From positions 1 to 19,639 of the forward strand of contig JAIXRB010000110.1 of the NCBI GenBank assembly GCA_027485405.1: a stretch of 19,639 bases of DNA, in the 5' to 3' direction. A program made the translations under genes and the position numbers. Source of the DNA: Leptospiraceae bacterium. Lineage in GTDB: Bacteria > Spirochaetota > Leptospiria > Leptospirales > Leptospiraceae. The notes under the pieces are model-generated. The model saw only the letters and a program-made list of their open reading frames with translations, was not told the origin of the DNA and did no database searches. Position 1 is the stretch's first letter. Each line of letters begins with the position of its first letter. Shown one piece after another: positions 1-8,567 of this stretch.

Positions 1-375
1 CTGCGCTATAACCCTATGCAATATGTTAGGTCTCGCCTTGAGTTTTTCTTGAAGAGAAATAAAGTTGATGAAGAGCTCAACATGGATCTCTGCATTGCAA
101 CAGTCGAAGCAGTTGAAAACGCCGCAAAATACGGAGATGGCTTAAACGTCGAAGTTACCTATTCGATTGATAAGAATAAAATTTTCACTATAGAGATGTT
201 AAACAATGTAAAAGACTTTAATTTAGAAGATGATATACTGCGAGGTAAGTTTTCTTCTACTGCCACTTTGATGAGAGGAATGATGGTAATGCAAAAGCTA
301 TTTGATGTGGTAGACTTAGATATTATTGACAATAGGAAACAAGCTTACCTCAAAGCTTCTAGGAAAATCGCCTAA
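1..375 (+). CDS. RsbW-like anti-sigma / HATPase_c_2 domain regulator (5' end outside window)
   Basis: The reading frame is open from base 1, so the ATG at 16 is probably internal and the gene starts upstream of the window. The visible 124 residues look like the ATPase domain of RsbW/SpoIIAB-type switch kinases, which sequester a sigma factor and phosphorylate STAS antagonists. The N-box is clear (VEAVENAAKYG, with its Glu and Asn). The Asp-x-Gly box expected next is replaced by MLNNVKDF, and the final glycine box reads STATLMRGMMVMQKLFD rather than GxGL. ATP binding may therefore be weak or lost. The gene ends 10 bases before the uvrB start and probably heads the uvrB-lon-PBP transcription unit. 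The fold assignment is fairly sure. Sigma-factor binding is inferred from the family only. Confidence 0.75.
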   Translation: MRYNPMQYVRSRLEFFLKRNKVDEELNMDLCIATVEAVENAAKYGDGLNVEVTYSIDKNKIFTIEMLNNVKDFNLEDDILRGKFSSTATLMRGMMVMQKLFDVVDLDIIDNRKQAYLKASRKIA

Positions 376-385
376 AACAAACTTT

Positions 386-2383
386 ATGACAGCATTCAAG
401 ATGGTATCCCCATTTAGGGCGGCTGGTGATCAGGTAAATGCCATCGAAAAAATCGCTAGAGGGTATGAGACTGGAAAGAATCGCATCACTCTAGTTGGAG
501 TTACAGGATCAGGAAAGACCTTCACCATGGGTGAAGTGATCCAAAGAATAGGAATACCAACATTAGTTCTTTGTCACAATAAAACCCTCGCCGCACAGTT
601 ATTTCGCGAATTCAAAGAATTCTTCCCTGAGAATGCCGTTGAGTATTTTGTTTCTTACTACGACTACTACCAACCAGAAGCCTATGTTCCAACTTCGGAT
701 ACCTATATAGAGAAAGACATGGCTATGAACGAAGAGATTGACAAACTCCGTCTTCGTGCCACATCCTCTCTCCTAGAAAGAGATGATGTAATAATTGTTA
801 GTTCTGTATCTTGTATTTACGGCTTGGGCTCTCCGGAAGACTATAGCGATTCAACGGTATTTTTAAAAGTTGGAGATTCGATTGATCGAGACCAGCTTAT
901 TAAAAAGTTTCTGCACATTCAATACTTCCGAAATGATTTGGATTTTAGCCGAGGTAATTTTCGTGTTAGGGGAGACATCATTGAAATTATGCCTTCCTAT
1001 GTAGACCACGGAATTCGAATTGAATTTTTTGGAGATGAAATCGAGTCCTTATCTAAGATTGAGCCACTTACTGGCAATATTAAGCAAAAGTTAGATAAAA
1101 CTATGGTTTATCCGGCAAAGCACTTTATCACTTCGGGTCCCAAGCTTAAAGACGCAATTGAAGTGATAAAAAAAGAAATGGAAGATTCAAAAGCAAAGTT
1201 CAAAGCAAATGGAAAGTTTTTAGAAGCGGAAAGAATTGAATCCAGAACCAATTATGATATGGAAATGCTGACCGAACTCGGCTATTGCAATGGCATAGAA
1301 AACTATTCAAGACATTTAACAGGAAGAAAAGAGGGGGAGAGACCTGCGTGTTTGATTGATTACTTTGGTGGCAAGGAATTCCTTTTGATAGTCGATGAGT
1401 CTCATGTAACCCTTCCACAGGTCGGGGGAATGCATGCTGGAGACAGAAGCAGAAAACAAACTTTAGTTGATTTTGGTTTCCGACTTCCTTCGGCATTGGA
1501 CAATCGTCCTCTCAACTTTACAGAGTTTGAAGCATTAACGCCAAAAACTCTTTATGTTTCCGCTACTCCAGACACGTTTGAGTTAGAAAAAAGCGAAGAT
1601 ATCGTCGAGCAAATCATTCGGCCTACTGGTCTCTTAGACCCAGTCGTTGAAGTTCGCCCCACATTGCATCAGATTGATGATTTATTGAAAGAGATTAGAA
1701 CTCGAATAGAACAGAAAGAAAGAGTCCTCATCACAACTTTGACTAAGAAGATGTCCGAAGACCTTGCGGATTACTACCAAGAAATCGGGTTGAAAGTCGC
1801 CTATCTTCACTCGGAGGTAGACACCATTGAGCGCGTCGAGATTATCAGAGATTTGCGAAAAGGCATTTATGATTGTATTATCGGAATCAATTTACTCAGA
1901 GAAGGTTTGGACATCCCTGAAGTTTCATTGGTGGCAATACTCGACGCTGACAAAGAAGGTTTCCTAAGAAATTACAAATCTCTGATCCAGACCATTGGTA
2001 GAGCCGCTCGAAACGTCAATGGCAAAGCTATACTTTATGCGGACAGAATGACCGAGTCTATGAAGAAAGCAATTTCTGAAACAGACCGAAGAAGAAAAAT
2101 TCAATTTGATCACAATCAGAAAATGGGAATCACACCGACTACTATTCTAAAAGAGATTCAAGACATGTTGCCACGAGAAATGGCAGAAGAAGACAGCCAA
2201 GCAGAGGCTCTTCGAGAAATTGAAAAAGAATTTACGATAAAGAAATACAAGTCTAAGAATCAACTCCGCGAAGCTTTGAAGAAAGAAATGCTTCGTTCGG
2301 CGAGCGACCTAAACTTTGAAAAAGCCGCAATGCTTCGTGACAAAATGTTGGCACTAGGTCCTGATAAAATTGAAACTCAATAA
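386..2383 (+). CDS. uvrB: Excinuclease ABC subunit B
   Basis: UvrB is the DNA-damage-verifying helicase-like subunit of nucleotide excision repair. It is loaded by UvrA and then recruits UvrC. The 665-residue product is close to the usual length (E. coli 673). Walker A is GVTGSGKT at residues 38-45. The damage-probing beta-hairpin YYDYYQPEAYVP lies near residues 91-102, and the Walker B/helicase II motif is DESHVTLPQ from D337. The helicase C-terminal half contains INLLREGLDIPE and QTIGRAARN, and a C-terminal UVR motif (about residues 625-660) for UvrC contact is present. I chose the ATG at 386 because the protein then begins MTAFKMVSPFRAAGDQ, matching the family N-terminus. An in-frame TTG at 326 would overlap the previous gene by 50 bases and add unrelated residues. 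No strong Shine-Dalgarno precedes 386, so coupling to the upstream gene is possible. Confidence 0.98.
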   Translation: MTAFKMVSPFRAAGDQVNAIEKIARGYETGKNRITLVGVTGSGKTFTMGEVIQRIGIPTLVLCHNKTLAAQLFREFKEFFPENAVEYFVSYYDYYQPEAYVPTSDTYIEKDMAMNEEIDKLRLRATSSLLERDDVIIVSSVSCIYGLGSPEDYSDSTVFLKVGDSIDRDQLIKKFLHIQYFRNDLDFSRGNFRVRGDIIEIMPSYVDHGIRIEFFGDEIESLSKIEPLTGNIKQKLDKTMVYPAKHFITSGPKLKDAIEVIKKEMEDSKAKFKANGKFLEAERIESRTNYDMEMLTELGYCNGIENYSRHLTGRKEGERPACLIDYFGGKEFLLIVDESHVTLPQVGGMHAGDRSRKQTLVDFGFRLPSALDNRPLNFTEFEALTPKTLYVSATPDTFELEKSEDIVEQIIRPTGLLDPVVEVRPTLHQIDDLLKEIRTRIEQKERVLITTLTKKMSEDLADYYQEIGLKVAYLHSEVDTIERVEIIRDLRKGIYDCIIGINLLREGLDIPEVSLVAILDADKEGFLRNYKSLIQTIGRAARNVNGKAILYADRMTESMKKAISETDRRRKIQFDHNQKMGITPTTILKEIQDMLPREMAEEDSQAEALREIEKEFTIKKYKSKNQLREALKKEMLRSASDLNFEKAAMLRDKMLALGPDKIETQ

Positions 2384-2394
2384 AGGTAGGAAAA

Positions 2395-4746
2395 TTGGAA
2401 AACCCTGAATCGTTAGAATTTGCAAGTCGTCTGGTTCGTCTCGAAGATGCTTTACCTAAGCAAGTATTTTTAATTCCCATCAAAGTTAGACCAGTCTTCC
2501 CTGGGATAATAACTCCTTTGATTATCCCGGCAGGAAGGTTTACACATAGCATAGAAGAAACGATGAAGGGTGCAGGCTTTGTAGGACTCATCCTTTTGAA
2601 AATTGACGACTCACCCGAAGACTCAGAGAACAACATTTTCCAAACAGGTATCATTGCTAGAATCTTAAAAAAGATAAACCTGCCTGATGGTGGGATGAAT
2701 ATTCTAGTAAACACGATTCAGCGCTTTCAGACCGAAAGCATCCAAGCTACAAGTCCATTTTTAATTGCAAACGTTACTTATCCAAAAGAGGAACCGGGAA
2801 CCTCAAAAAACAATTTAAAGGCTATGATGCGAACTTTGATTGTTTTGACGAAAGAGCTCGCCCAAAACAATCCGCTTTTTACCGAAGACATGAAGTTAAC
2901 AATGATGAATGTCAATGACCCTGGGAAGATGGCAGATTTCGTTTGTTCTATATTGAATCTCGAAAAAGAAGAGTATCAAAGTATCATTGAAGCAATCACT
3001 CTCAGCGACAGACTCGAGAAAGTATTACTCTATATCAGAAAAGAAATCGAGTTAGTTGTCCTTCAAAGAAAAATCCATCATCAAATCAATGACAAAATAG
3101 ACGCACAACAAAGGCAGTTCTTTCTTCGTGAGCAACTAAAAGCAATTCAGCAAGAGTTAGGAATTGGAGAAGAAAAACTAGACAAGCGATACGACACCTT
3201 ACTCGAAAGACTGAATAAACTAAATCTAGTTCCGGAAGTTTTAAAAGAAGTAGAAAGGGAAGTAGACAAATTTAAAAACACTGACCCAAATTCTGGGGAC
3301 TATAATGTTACTAGAAACTATTTGGATCTGGTTTCTGCGTTGCCTTGGGAGAATCCTGTTCCGAAGGAAATAGATATCCAAAATGCGAAAAAAATTCTCA
3401 ATCGAGATCACTACAAATTAGAAGATGTGAAAGAGCGTATCTTGGAATTCTTGGCGGTTCGGAAATTGAACCCTAAAGGAAAAGGATCCATTCTCTGTTT
3501 GGTGGGACCACCTGGAGTAGGAAAAACTTCAATTGCAAAATCTGTAGCCGAAGCTCTAGGTAGATCCTTTTATCGATTTTCTATTGGAGGAATTCGAGAT
3601 GAAGCTGAAATCAAAGGACATAGGCGGACATATATAGGAGCTATGCCTGGCAGAATCCTCAGTGCCCTAAAAATCACGCAATCCAGAAACCCTGTAATCC
3701 TCTTGGACGAAATTGATAAAATAACCCAAGGCTTTCAGGGAGATCCGCAGGCGGCACTCTTAGAAGTTTTAGACCCCGAGCAAAACAGTACATTTAGAGA
3801 TCACTACCTTGACTTACCGTTCGATTTGTCTCAGGTTTTTTTCATTGCCACGGCTAACACGGCAGATCCGATTCCACGCGTATTGCTAGATAGGATGGAG
3901 ATCATTCAGCTTTCTGGATATATTACTGAGGAAAAAGTCTCCATTTTTCAAAAGTATCTTTGGAAAAAAATCTTAGAGAAAAATGGACTGTCTTCCAAAC
4001 TATTTACGATTCAAAAACCCACTCTCCTGACTTTGATCAATTCCTATTCTCGAGAATCGGGACTAAGGGGTCTCGAAAAAACCTTTGATAAGTTAGCTAG
4101 AAAAATCGCACTCAAGTTCGTTCAAAAAGAGAAGATACCAAAAGAAATCAAAGAGTCCGATTTAAAGACTTTTTTAGGACCCCCTCCTTTCCAAGACGAT
4201 CGAATTACTTCTATTAAAATACCTGGCACAGCATTGGGGTTAGCTTGGACTAGTGCCGGGGGATCAACTTTGATAATAGAAGCTGTCTTTGTGTTGGGAA
4301 AACCAGGAATCCTTTTGACTGGACAATTGGGAAAAATGATGGAAGAATCAGCGAATATAGCTTATTCTTTTATTAAGAATTATGTAGGCAAGAACTTGCC
4401 TGAGCAATCTTTACATTTACATGTTCCAGATGGAGCAACACCAAAAGATGGACCAAGCGCCGGAATCACTATGGCTGTGGCAATACTATCGTTGATCCGT
4501 AACAAAGCCATGAAGGCTGATTTCGGTATGACAGGTGAACTTACTCTTACAGGCGAAGTTCTTCCTATTGGAGGTTTAAGGGAAAAAATTGTTGCCGCCA
4601 AACGAGTGGGAGTTAAGTCAATCATATTTCCAAAAGACAATCAGAGCTCTTTTGAAGAAATCCCAGATTATGTTAAGAAAGGAATTAAATTCTATCCTGT
4701 TTCTAGATTTGAAGAAGTAGACAACTTGGTGTTTTCAAAGAAGTAG
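2395..4746 (+). CDS. lon: ATP-dependent protease Lon
   Basis: Lon is the cytoplasmic AAA+ serine protease that degrades misfolded and regulatory proteins. The product has 783 residues, essentially the E. coli length (784). The order is an N-terminal substrate-binding LON domain (about 20-220), a coiled-coil linker, and the AAA+ module with Walker A GPPGVGKT at 371-378 and Walker B ILLDEID with D438/E439. The C-terminal protease domain has catalytic Ser688 in DGPSAG and Lys731 in LREK, 43 residues apart as in E. coli. The start is a TTG at 2395, preceded by purine-rich AAAGGTAGGA. No in-frame ATG occurs before the LON domain is well under way. It begins 11 bases after uvrB, so co-transcription is likely. 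Confidence 0.98.
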   Translation: MENPESLEFASRLVRLEDALPKQVFLIPIKVRPVFPGIITPLIIPAGRFTHSIEETMKGAGFVGLILLKIDDSPEDSENNIFQTGIIARILKKINLPDGGMNILVNTIQRFQTESIQATSPFLIANVTYPKEEPGTSKNNLKAMMRTLIVLTKELAQNNPLFTEDMKLTMMNVNDPGKMADFVCSILNLEKEEYQSIIEAITLSDRLEKVLLYIRKEIELVVLQRKIHHQINDKIDAQQRQFFLREQLKAIQQELGIGEEKLDKRYDTLLERLNKLNLVPEVLKEVEREVDKFKNTDPNSGDYNVTRNYLDLVSALPWENPVPKEIDIQNAKKILNRDHYKLEDVKERILEFLAVRKLNPKGKGSILCLVGPPGVGKTSIAKSVAEALGRSFYRFSIGGIRDEAEIKGHRRTYIGAMPGRILSALKITQSRNPVILLDEIDKITQGFQGDPQAALLEVLDPEQNSTFRDHYLDLPFDLSQVFFIATANTADPIPRVLLDRMEIIQLSGYITEEKVSIFQKYLWKKILEKNGLSSKLFTIQKPTLLTLINSYSRESGLRGLEKTFDKLARKIALKFVQKEKIPKEIKESDLKTFLGPPPFQDDRITSIKIPGTALGLAWTSAGGSTLIIEAVFVLGKPGILLTGQLGKMMEESANIAYSFIKNYVGKNLPEQSLHLHVPDGATPKDGPSAGITMAVAILSLIRNKAMKADFGMTGELTLTGEVLPIGGLREKIVAAKRVGVKSIIFPKDNQSSFEEIPDYVKKGIKFYPVSRFEEVDNLVFSKK

Positions 4747-4751
4747 AGTTT

Positions 4752-7166
4752 ATGCAAAAGAAACGCGAACAGCCCTCTTTCTTGAAGAAGTTATGGAATC
4801 GCCGAATGACCATTTTCTGGTTAACTGTTATTGCTGGTTTGTTTATTGGAGCATTTTGGGTGGGCGGGGCCTATTTGGTTTGGACTAGTGAAGAGGCGAG
4901 AGTTGTTCGGTCCTTAGAAAAATACCAAAAGGAAATTGGAGGAAACGGGCAGAGCTTCCAACCTAAGCCAATTCTCATTCGAGATCGAGCTGGAATTGTC
5001 ACAGGTGAGTTTTATCGTAGAAGTTTTAAGCCAATCCGAGTAGATAATCTAAATAAACACCGAATCATCATTTGGGCACTTTTGAGTTCCGAAGATCGAG
5101 AGTTTTTCGTGCATTCAGGTGTCAACTATGTTGCAATTATACGAGCTTTGGTTGCAAACATCACGCAATTTCGGTTATCCCAAGGGGGAAGCACGATTTC
5201 TCAGCAGTTAGCAAAACTGACATTAAATTTAGGTAAACGAAATCTCTCCAATAAACTCACAGAATTGTATGCGACGTTTTACATAGAAAGTAGGTTTTCC
5301 AAAGAAGAAATCTTGGCTATGTATTTGAATCAAATTTTTCTAGGGGAAAACAATACAGGAGTGGAAGAGGCTTCTCGTTATTATTTTCGTAAGCCAGCAA
5401 GCGAGCTTACTTATGAAGAAGCGGCACTCATCGTGGGCATAATTCCAGCACCCAGTCTTTATAACCCAATGAGAAATTTGAAAATCGCATTAAACAGACA
5501 AAAACGGGTTTTGTCTGACATGGCTAAAAATCCGGAACTGAGTCAGAACCCTAAATTCGATTTAAAGAAATTCACCGAATCCATGGATTCTGGCCTTAAA
5601 AAGTTCTATATCCAGTATAAAGTGAAAGAAACAAAAGTTGAAGATGATTTGGAAGTCACAAGTGAAATCGGCAAATTTGGAGCAAACAAAGACTTTAGAA
5701 TCAATCTCAGCCCTGATTTTAATGCAGAGATTAGGAACTTTGTTTTAGAAACCTTTTCTGATGAGGACTTAGATGAGACTTCGCTTGAGATTTTCACAAC
5801 TTTAGACATTGAAAAGCAAAGGATTGCTGAATCCGCATTGCGTTACGGCATAGATGAAGTCAGAAAAGAAATACAGAAAGAAATTATAAAAGATAAAAAC
5901 AAGTCACAAGAGTTTCTGGAGAGCCTCGCTCTTCGAATGACAGGTGCAATGGTCGCGTTAGATCCTTTGACCGGAGACATTGAAGCATTGGTTGGAGGAT
6001 ACAAGATATCCAACTCTTACCAGATCAATCGAGTGGAAGAATCCCGAAGACAGCCGGGATCCACTATCAAGGCTTTAGTATATGCTCTAGCCTTTGAAAA
6101 AAGAATCATCAATCCTTCCAGTTTGGTCATAGATCGAAAGTTGAACATCGCAGGATACTCCCCGAAAAATTGGTACAAAGGTTTTCGAGGCGAGATGACA
6201 GCCAGGCAAGCACTGGCTCAGTCAGTAAATACCGTATCGGTCACTTTGTTAAATGAAATAGGTTTGAACTACTTTTTGGATAAACTAGGAAAGATTCTTT
6301 CTTTGAGCGACGAACAAGTAAAAGAGCGATTCAGTAAAAACCTTTCTTTGGCTTTGGGATCTGGGGAATTGAGCCCAATGGAACTTGCAATTGTCTATGC
6401 TACCCTTGCCAACGGAGGAAGAAAAGTCACTCCACGTAAGATTTTGAAGATTGTGGCCGAGGATGGCAGAGAGATTTTTGTAGCACCTGAATTGCAAGAT
6501 TCAGAACAAATCATTGATCCTGTGGCGGCGGCTATGGCACTCAATACTTTGGAATCAGTTCTCTCTGGGGAGGGAACAATGCAAATCAAACAAAAAGAAG
6601 GTGAAAAACTCTTATTTGCAGGAAAAACAGGAACCGTTCAGTCGCCTAAATCGGCAAATAAAAAATGGGGAGGACTAAAAGGCGTTCGAGACACTTGGTT
6701 CTCAGGGATTTTACCCCGTCATGTGACAGTCGTTTGGGTTGGGCATGATGAAGGAGCACCATTTCCTGGTTCTGGTTCTGGCGTTGCAGGTAGCATTTGG
6801 GTGAAATATGTTCGAGAGGTAAACGCTAAGATAGGCTTTGGAACTGAGCTTATACCTAGTTTTGTGGGAGACTTTGTGCGAATAGATGTTTGCGGCGATG
6901 ATGGAACCGTTTTAGAAAAAGATCCCACGTATGTCTGTAAGTTTCCCCTGTTGGCACAATACTATTACATTGGGGATTTGCCCAAAAAAAGGAGCGGATT
7001 CAATCAAGCTTCCACGCCTCAACCATCGTCCACAGATGCTCAAGGAAACGAACCCGAGTCTGAAATCAGTAAGTATGATATAGAAAATGAAGAGCCCGAA
7101 TCCCCCGATGCAGTGGAATTAGAGCCACCACTTATAATAGTTCCGAAAGGGAAGGATACTCCTTAA
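4752..7166 (+). CDS. Class A penicillin-binding protein (PBP1A type)
   Basis: This bifunctional peptidoglycan synthase polymerises lipid II glycans and cross-links the stem peptides in the periplasm. It has 804 residues. One N-terminal membrane anchor (about 19-44) follows a basic cytoplasmic tail. The GT51 glycosyltransferase has its catalytic Glu114 in SSEDREFFVHSG, then GGSTISQQLAK (145-155) and RFSKEEILAMYLNQIFLG. The transpeptidase has all three active-site motifs: S437-T-I-K, S491-V-N and K625-T-G. The C-terminal ~70 residues are a Pro/Glu/Ser-rich low-complexity tail of unknown role. The ATG is 5 bases after lon and its Shine-Dalgarno is weak, consistent with being the last gene of the block. 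Its 3' end overlaps the convergent solute-binding protein gene by 35 bases. I am sure of the family. The exact E. coli equivalent (mrcA/ponA) is not assigned. Confidence 0.96.
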   Translation: MQKKREQPSFLKKLWNRRMTIFWLTVIAGLFIGAFWVGGAYLVWTSEEARVVRSLEKYQKEIGGNGQSFQPKPILIRDRAGIVTGEFYRRSFKPIRVDNLNKHRIIIWALLSSEDREFFVHSGVNYVAIIRALVANITQFRLSQGGSTISQQLAKLTLNLGKRNLSNKLTELYATFYIESRFSKEEILAMYLNQIFLGENNTGVEEASRYYFRKPASELTYEEAALIVGIIPAPSLYNPMRNLKIALNRQKRVLSDMAKNPELSQNPKFDLKKFTESMDSGLKKFYIQYKVKETKVEDDLEVTSEIGKFGANKDFRINLSPDFNAEIRNFVLETFSDEDLDETSLEIFTTLDIEKQRIAESALRYGIDEVRKEIQKEIIKDKNKSQEFLESLALRMTGAMVALDPLTGDIEALVGGYKISNSYQINRVEESRRQPGSTIKALVYALAFEKRIINPSSLVIDRKLNIAGYSPKNWYKGFRGEMTARQALAQSVNTVSVTLLNEIGLNYFLDKLGKILSLSDEQVKERFSKNLSLALGSGELSPMELAIVYATLANGGRKVTPRKILKIVAEDGREIFVAPELQDSEQIIDPVAAAMALNTLESVLSGEGTMQIKQKEGEKLLFAGKTGTVQSPKSANKKWGGLKGVRDTWFSGILPRHVTVVWVGHDEGAPFPGSGSGVAGSIWVKYVREVNAKIGFGTELIPSFVGDFVRIDVCGDDGTVLEKDPTYVCKFPLLAQYYYIGDLPKKRSGFNQASTPQPSSTDAQGNEPESEISKYDIENEEPESPDAVELEPPLIIVPKGKDTP

Positions 7167-8565
7167 ACCGGGGTGAGACTAAGTAGCTTTCAGGAATCGA
7201 CCAGAGATAGATCCAAGGAGCTTCTTCAATCAATAGATTGATAATGTTTTCTAAGTTCTTTGTATCTTTTGGGTCTCTTTTTGCTATCATCTCTGTTAGA
7301 CGTGCATTTTTGTAAAAGGCCCTGTTTCCACCCGATCCCAGCTTTTCACCATGAAACAGAGGATCTATGAAGTTCCAGGGCGAGTCAAAATCTATATACC
7401 AAGTCAAAAGCGTTAGGTCTCCTTTGCCTTCAGCATTCTCTTTGTAGAGAGGAGCTTTTTCCATTCCTTTTAGGACAATGTGTAGACCCAGTTCTTCAAG
7501 AGCTGAAAGGATTGCTTTCCCTTTTGCTTGGTTCTCATCGTCTCCCCTCATTCTAAATTCTATATTTTGGGAAAGAATTGCAGGATAGCACTTTGACTGG
7601 GAAAGAAAGAGTTTTGCTTTGGCTAAGTCAAAACTATAGGGATTTACAGTGTTTTCCGTTTTATAAATACTTTCGTAAAACGGCAACGGCAAAGGTCCTC
7701 TAGTTTCATCTGCATAACTGTTCAACAGTTTTTCAATGATCAGTTTTCTTGGAATGGCAAAGTTAAGGGCTTTGCGAAAGGAAAGATCAAAACATGGATT
7801 GTTGGCATTGATGGCGACATATTGAACAGATTTGCCTTTTTTTGTGATCATTCTTTCTGGAATTGCTTCCTTTTGATTCAGAAGAAAATCACTTAGTTTT
7901 AAAAGATCCAAACGATCTTTCTTGTAGAGATATAGAGCAGTTAAACTTTGTGGTAAGATTTGGATAACAATTTCTTTCGGTAACTTTGGATCGTCGGTTC
8001 TTCGCTTAAGGTTCAGTGATTCTCCTTTTTTCCAGTCAGAAACAATAAAAGGAGCAAAGGACTCAAACTTCTTTTTCTTTACCCAAGCGTCTTCATTTAA
8101 AACAGAAGCGAAGGGTAGAGCAAACTTCTCTTGAAGGATTGATTCTGAAATGTCGCCGACTCCTCTAACGAGAATAGAATCATGCAAAACAGAAACGGAA
8201 CTAATGAAGCTATACTCATTTTTTCTTGGCCAACTTTCCAATCGCATACGACCCAAAGTAAAAGCAATATCTGAAAGGGAAGGCTGGTTAGTAGCAGGTT
8301 TGATTTCGATTTCCCATTCAAAGCCGCCATTCGTTTTCCGATAGGTGGATTTCTTTGCTATGTCTTGAACTGTGATTCCATTTTCAAAACGATAAAGACC
8401 CCGATAGATAAACTTTGCCAATTTTTGCGAAACAAGATCCGTTGCAAAAAGTGGATCCAAAGAAGCCGGATCGGTCGGAAACCCAAAAACCAAGGAAGTT
8501 CTAGGGGGTTCTGGAGTGCAAAAAAGGAGGGACAAAAGAAAGAAATAGAGGGATACCGTTCTCAT
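7132..8565 (-). CDS. Family 5 (oligopeptide/nickel-type) extracellular solute-binding lipoprotein
   Basis: The 477-residue product resembles substrate-binding proteins of peptide ABC importers (SBP_bac_5). It shows the family N-terminal block PTDPASLDPLF...IYRGLYRFENG and the C-terminal blocks LLTWYIDFDSPWNFIDPLF and EEAPWIYLW. The signal peptide MRTVSLYFFLLSLLFC has a lipobox-like LLFC, so Cys16 is the likely lipidated residue. Phe at -1 is unusual by general lipobox rules, though spirochaete lipoboxes are loose. No permease or ATPase genes of an Opp/Dpp importer are next to it, so it is an orphan binding protein here and its ligand cannot be told. It is somewhat shorter than typical members. 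The ATG at 8565 is the only usable start before the signal peptide. Its 5' end lies 2 bases from the divergent ABC exporter start. Confidence 0.9.
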   Translation of the reverse strand: MRTVSLYFFLLSLLFCTPEPPRTSLVFGFPTDPASLDPLFATDLVSQKLAKFIYRGLYRFENGITVQDIAKKSTYRKTNGGFEWEIEIKPATNQPSLSDIAFTLGRMRLESWPRKNEYSFISSVSVLHDSILVRGVGDISESILQEKFALPFASVLNEDAWVKKKKFESFAPFIVSDWKKGESLNLKRRTDDPKLPKEIVIQILPQSLTALYLYKKDRLDLLKLSDFLLNQKEAIPERMITKKGKSVQYVAINANNPCFDLSFRKALNFAIPRKLIIEKLLNSYADETRGPLPLPFYESIYKTENTVNPYSFDLAKAKLFLSQSKCYPAILSQNIEFRMRGDDENQAKGKAILSALEELGLHIVLKGMEKAPLYKENAEGKGDLTLLTWYIDFDSPWNFIDPLFHGEKLGSGGNRAFYKNARLTEMIAKRDPKDTKNLENIINLLIEEAPWIYLWSIPESYLVSPRFKEYPSLSELL

Positions 8566-8567
8566 TA

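Noticed and set aside
326..385. TTG at 326 as the uvrB start
   Set aside because: It would overlap the preceding gene by 50 bases and add 20 residues not seen in UvrB; the ATG at 386 gives the family N-terminus and length.
2253..2714. 153-codon open frame on the - strand across the uvrB/lon junction
   Set aside because: It is antisense to the well-conserved ends of two certain genes and has no recognisable domain.
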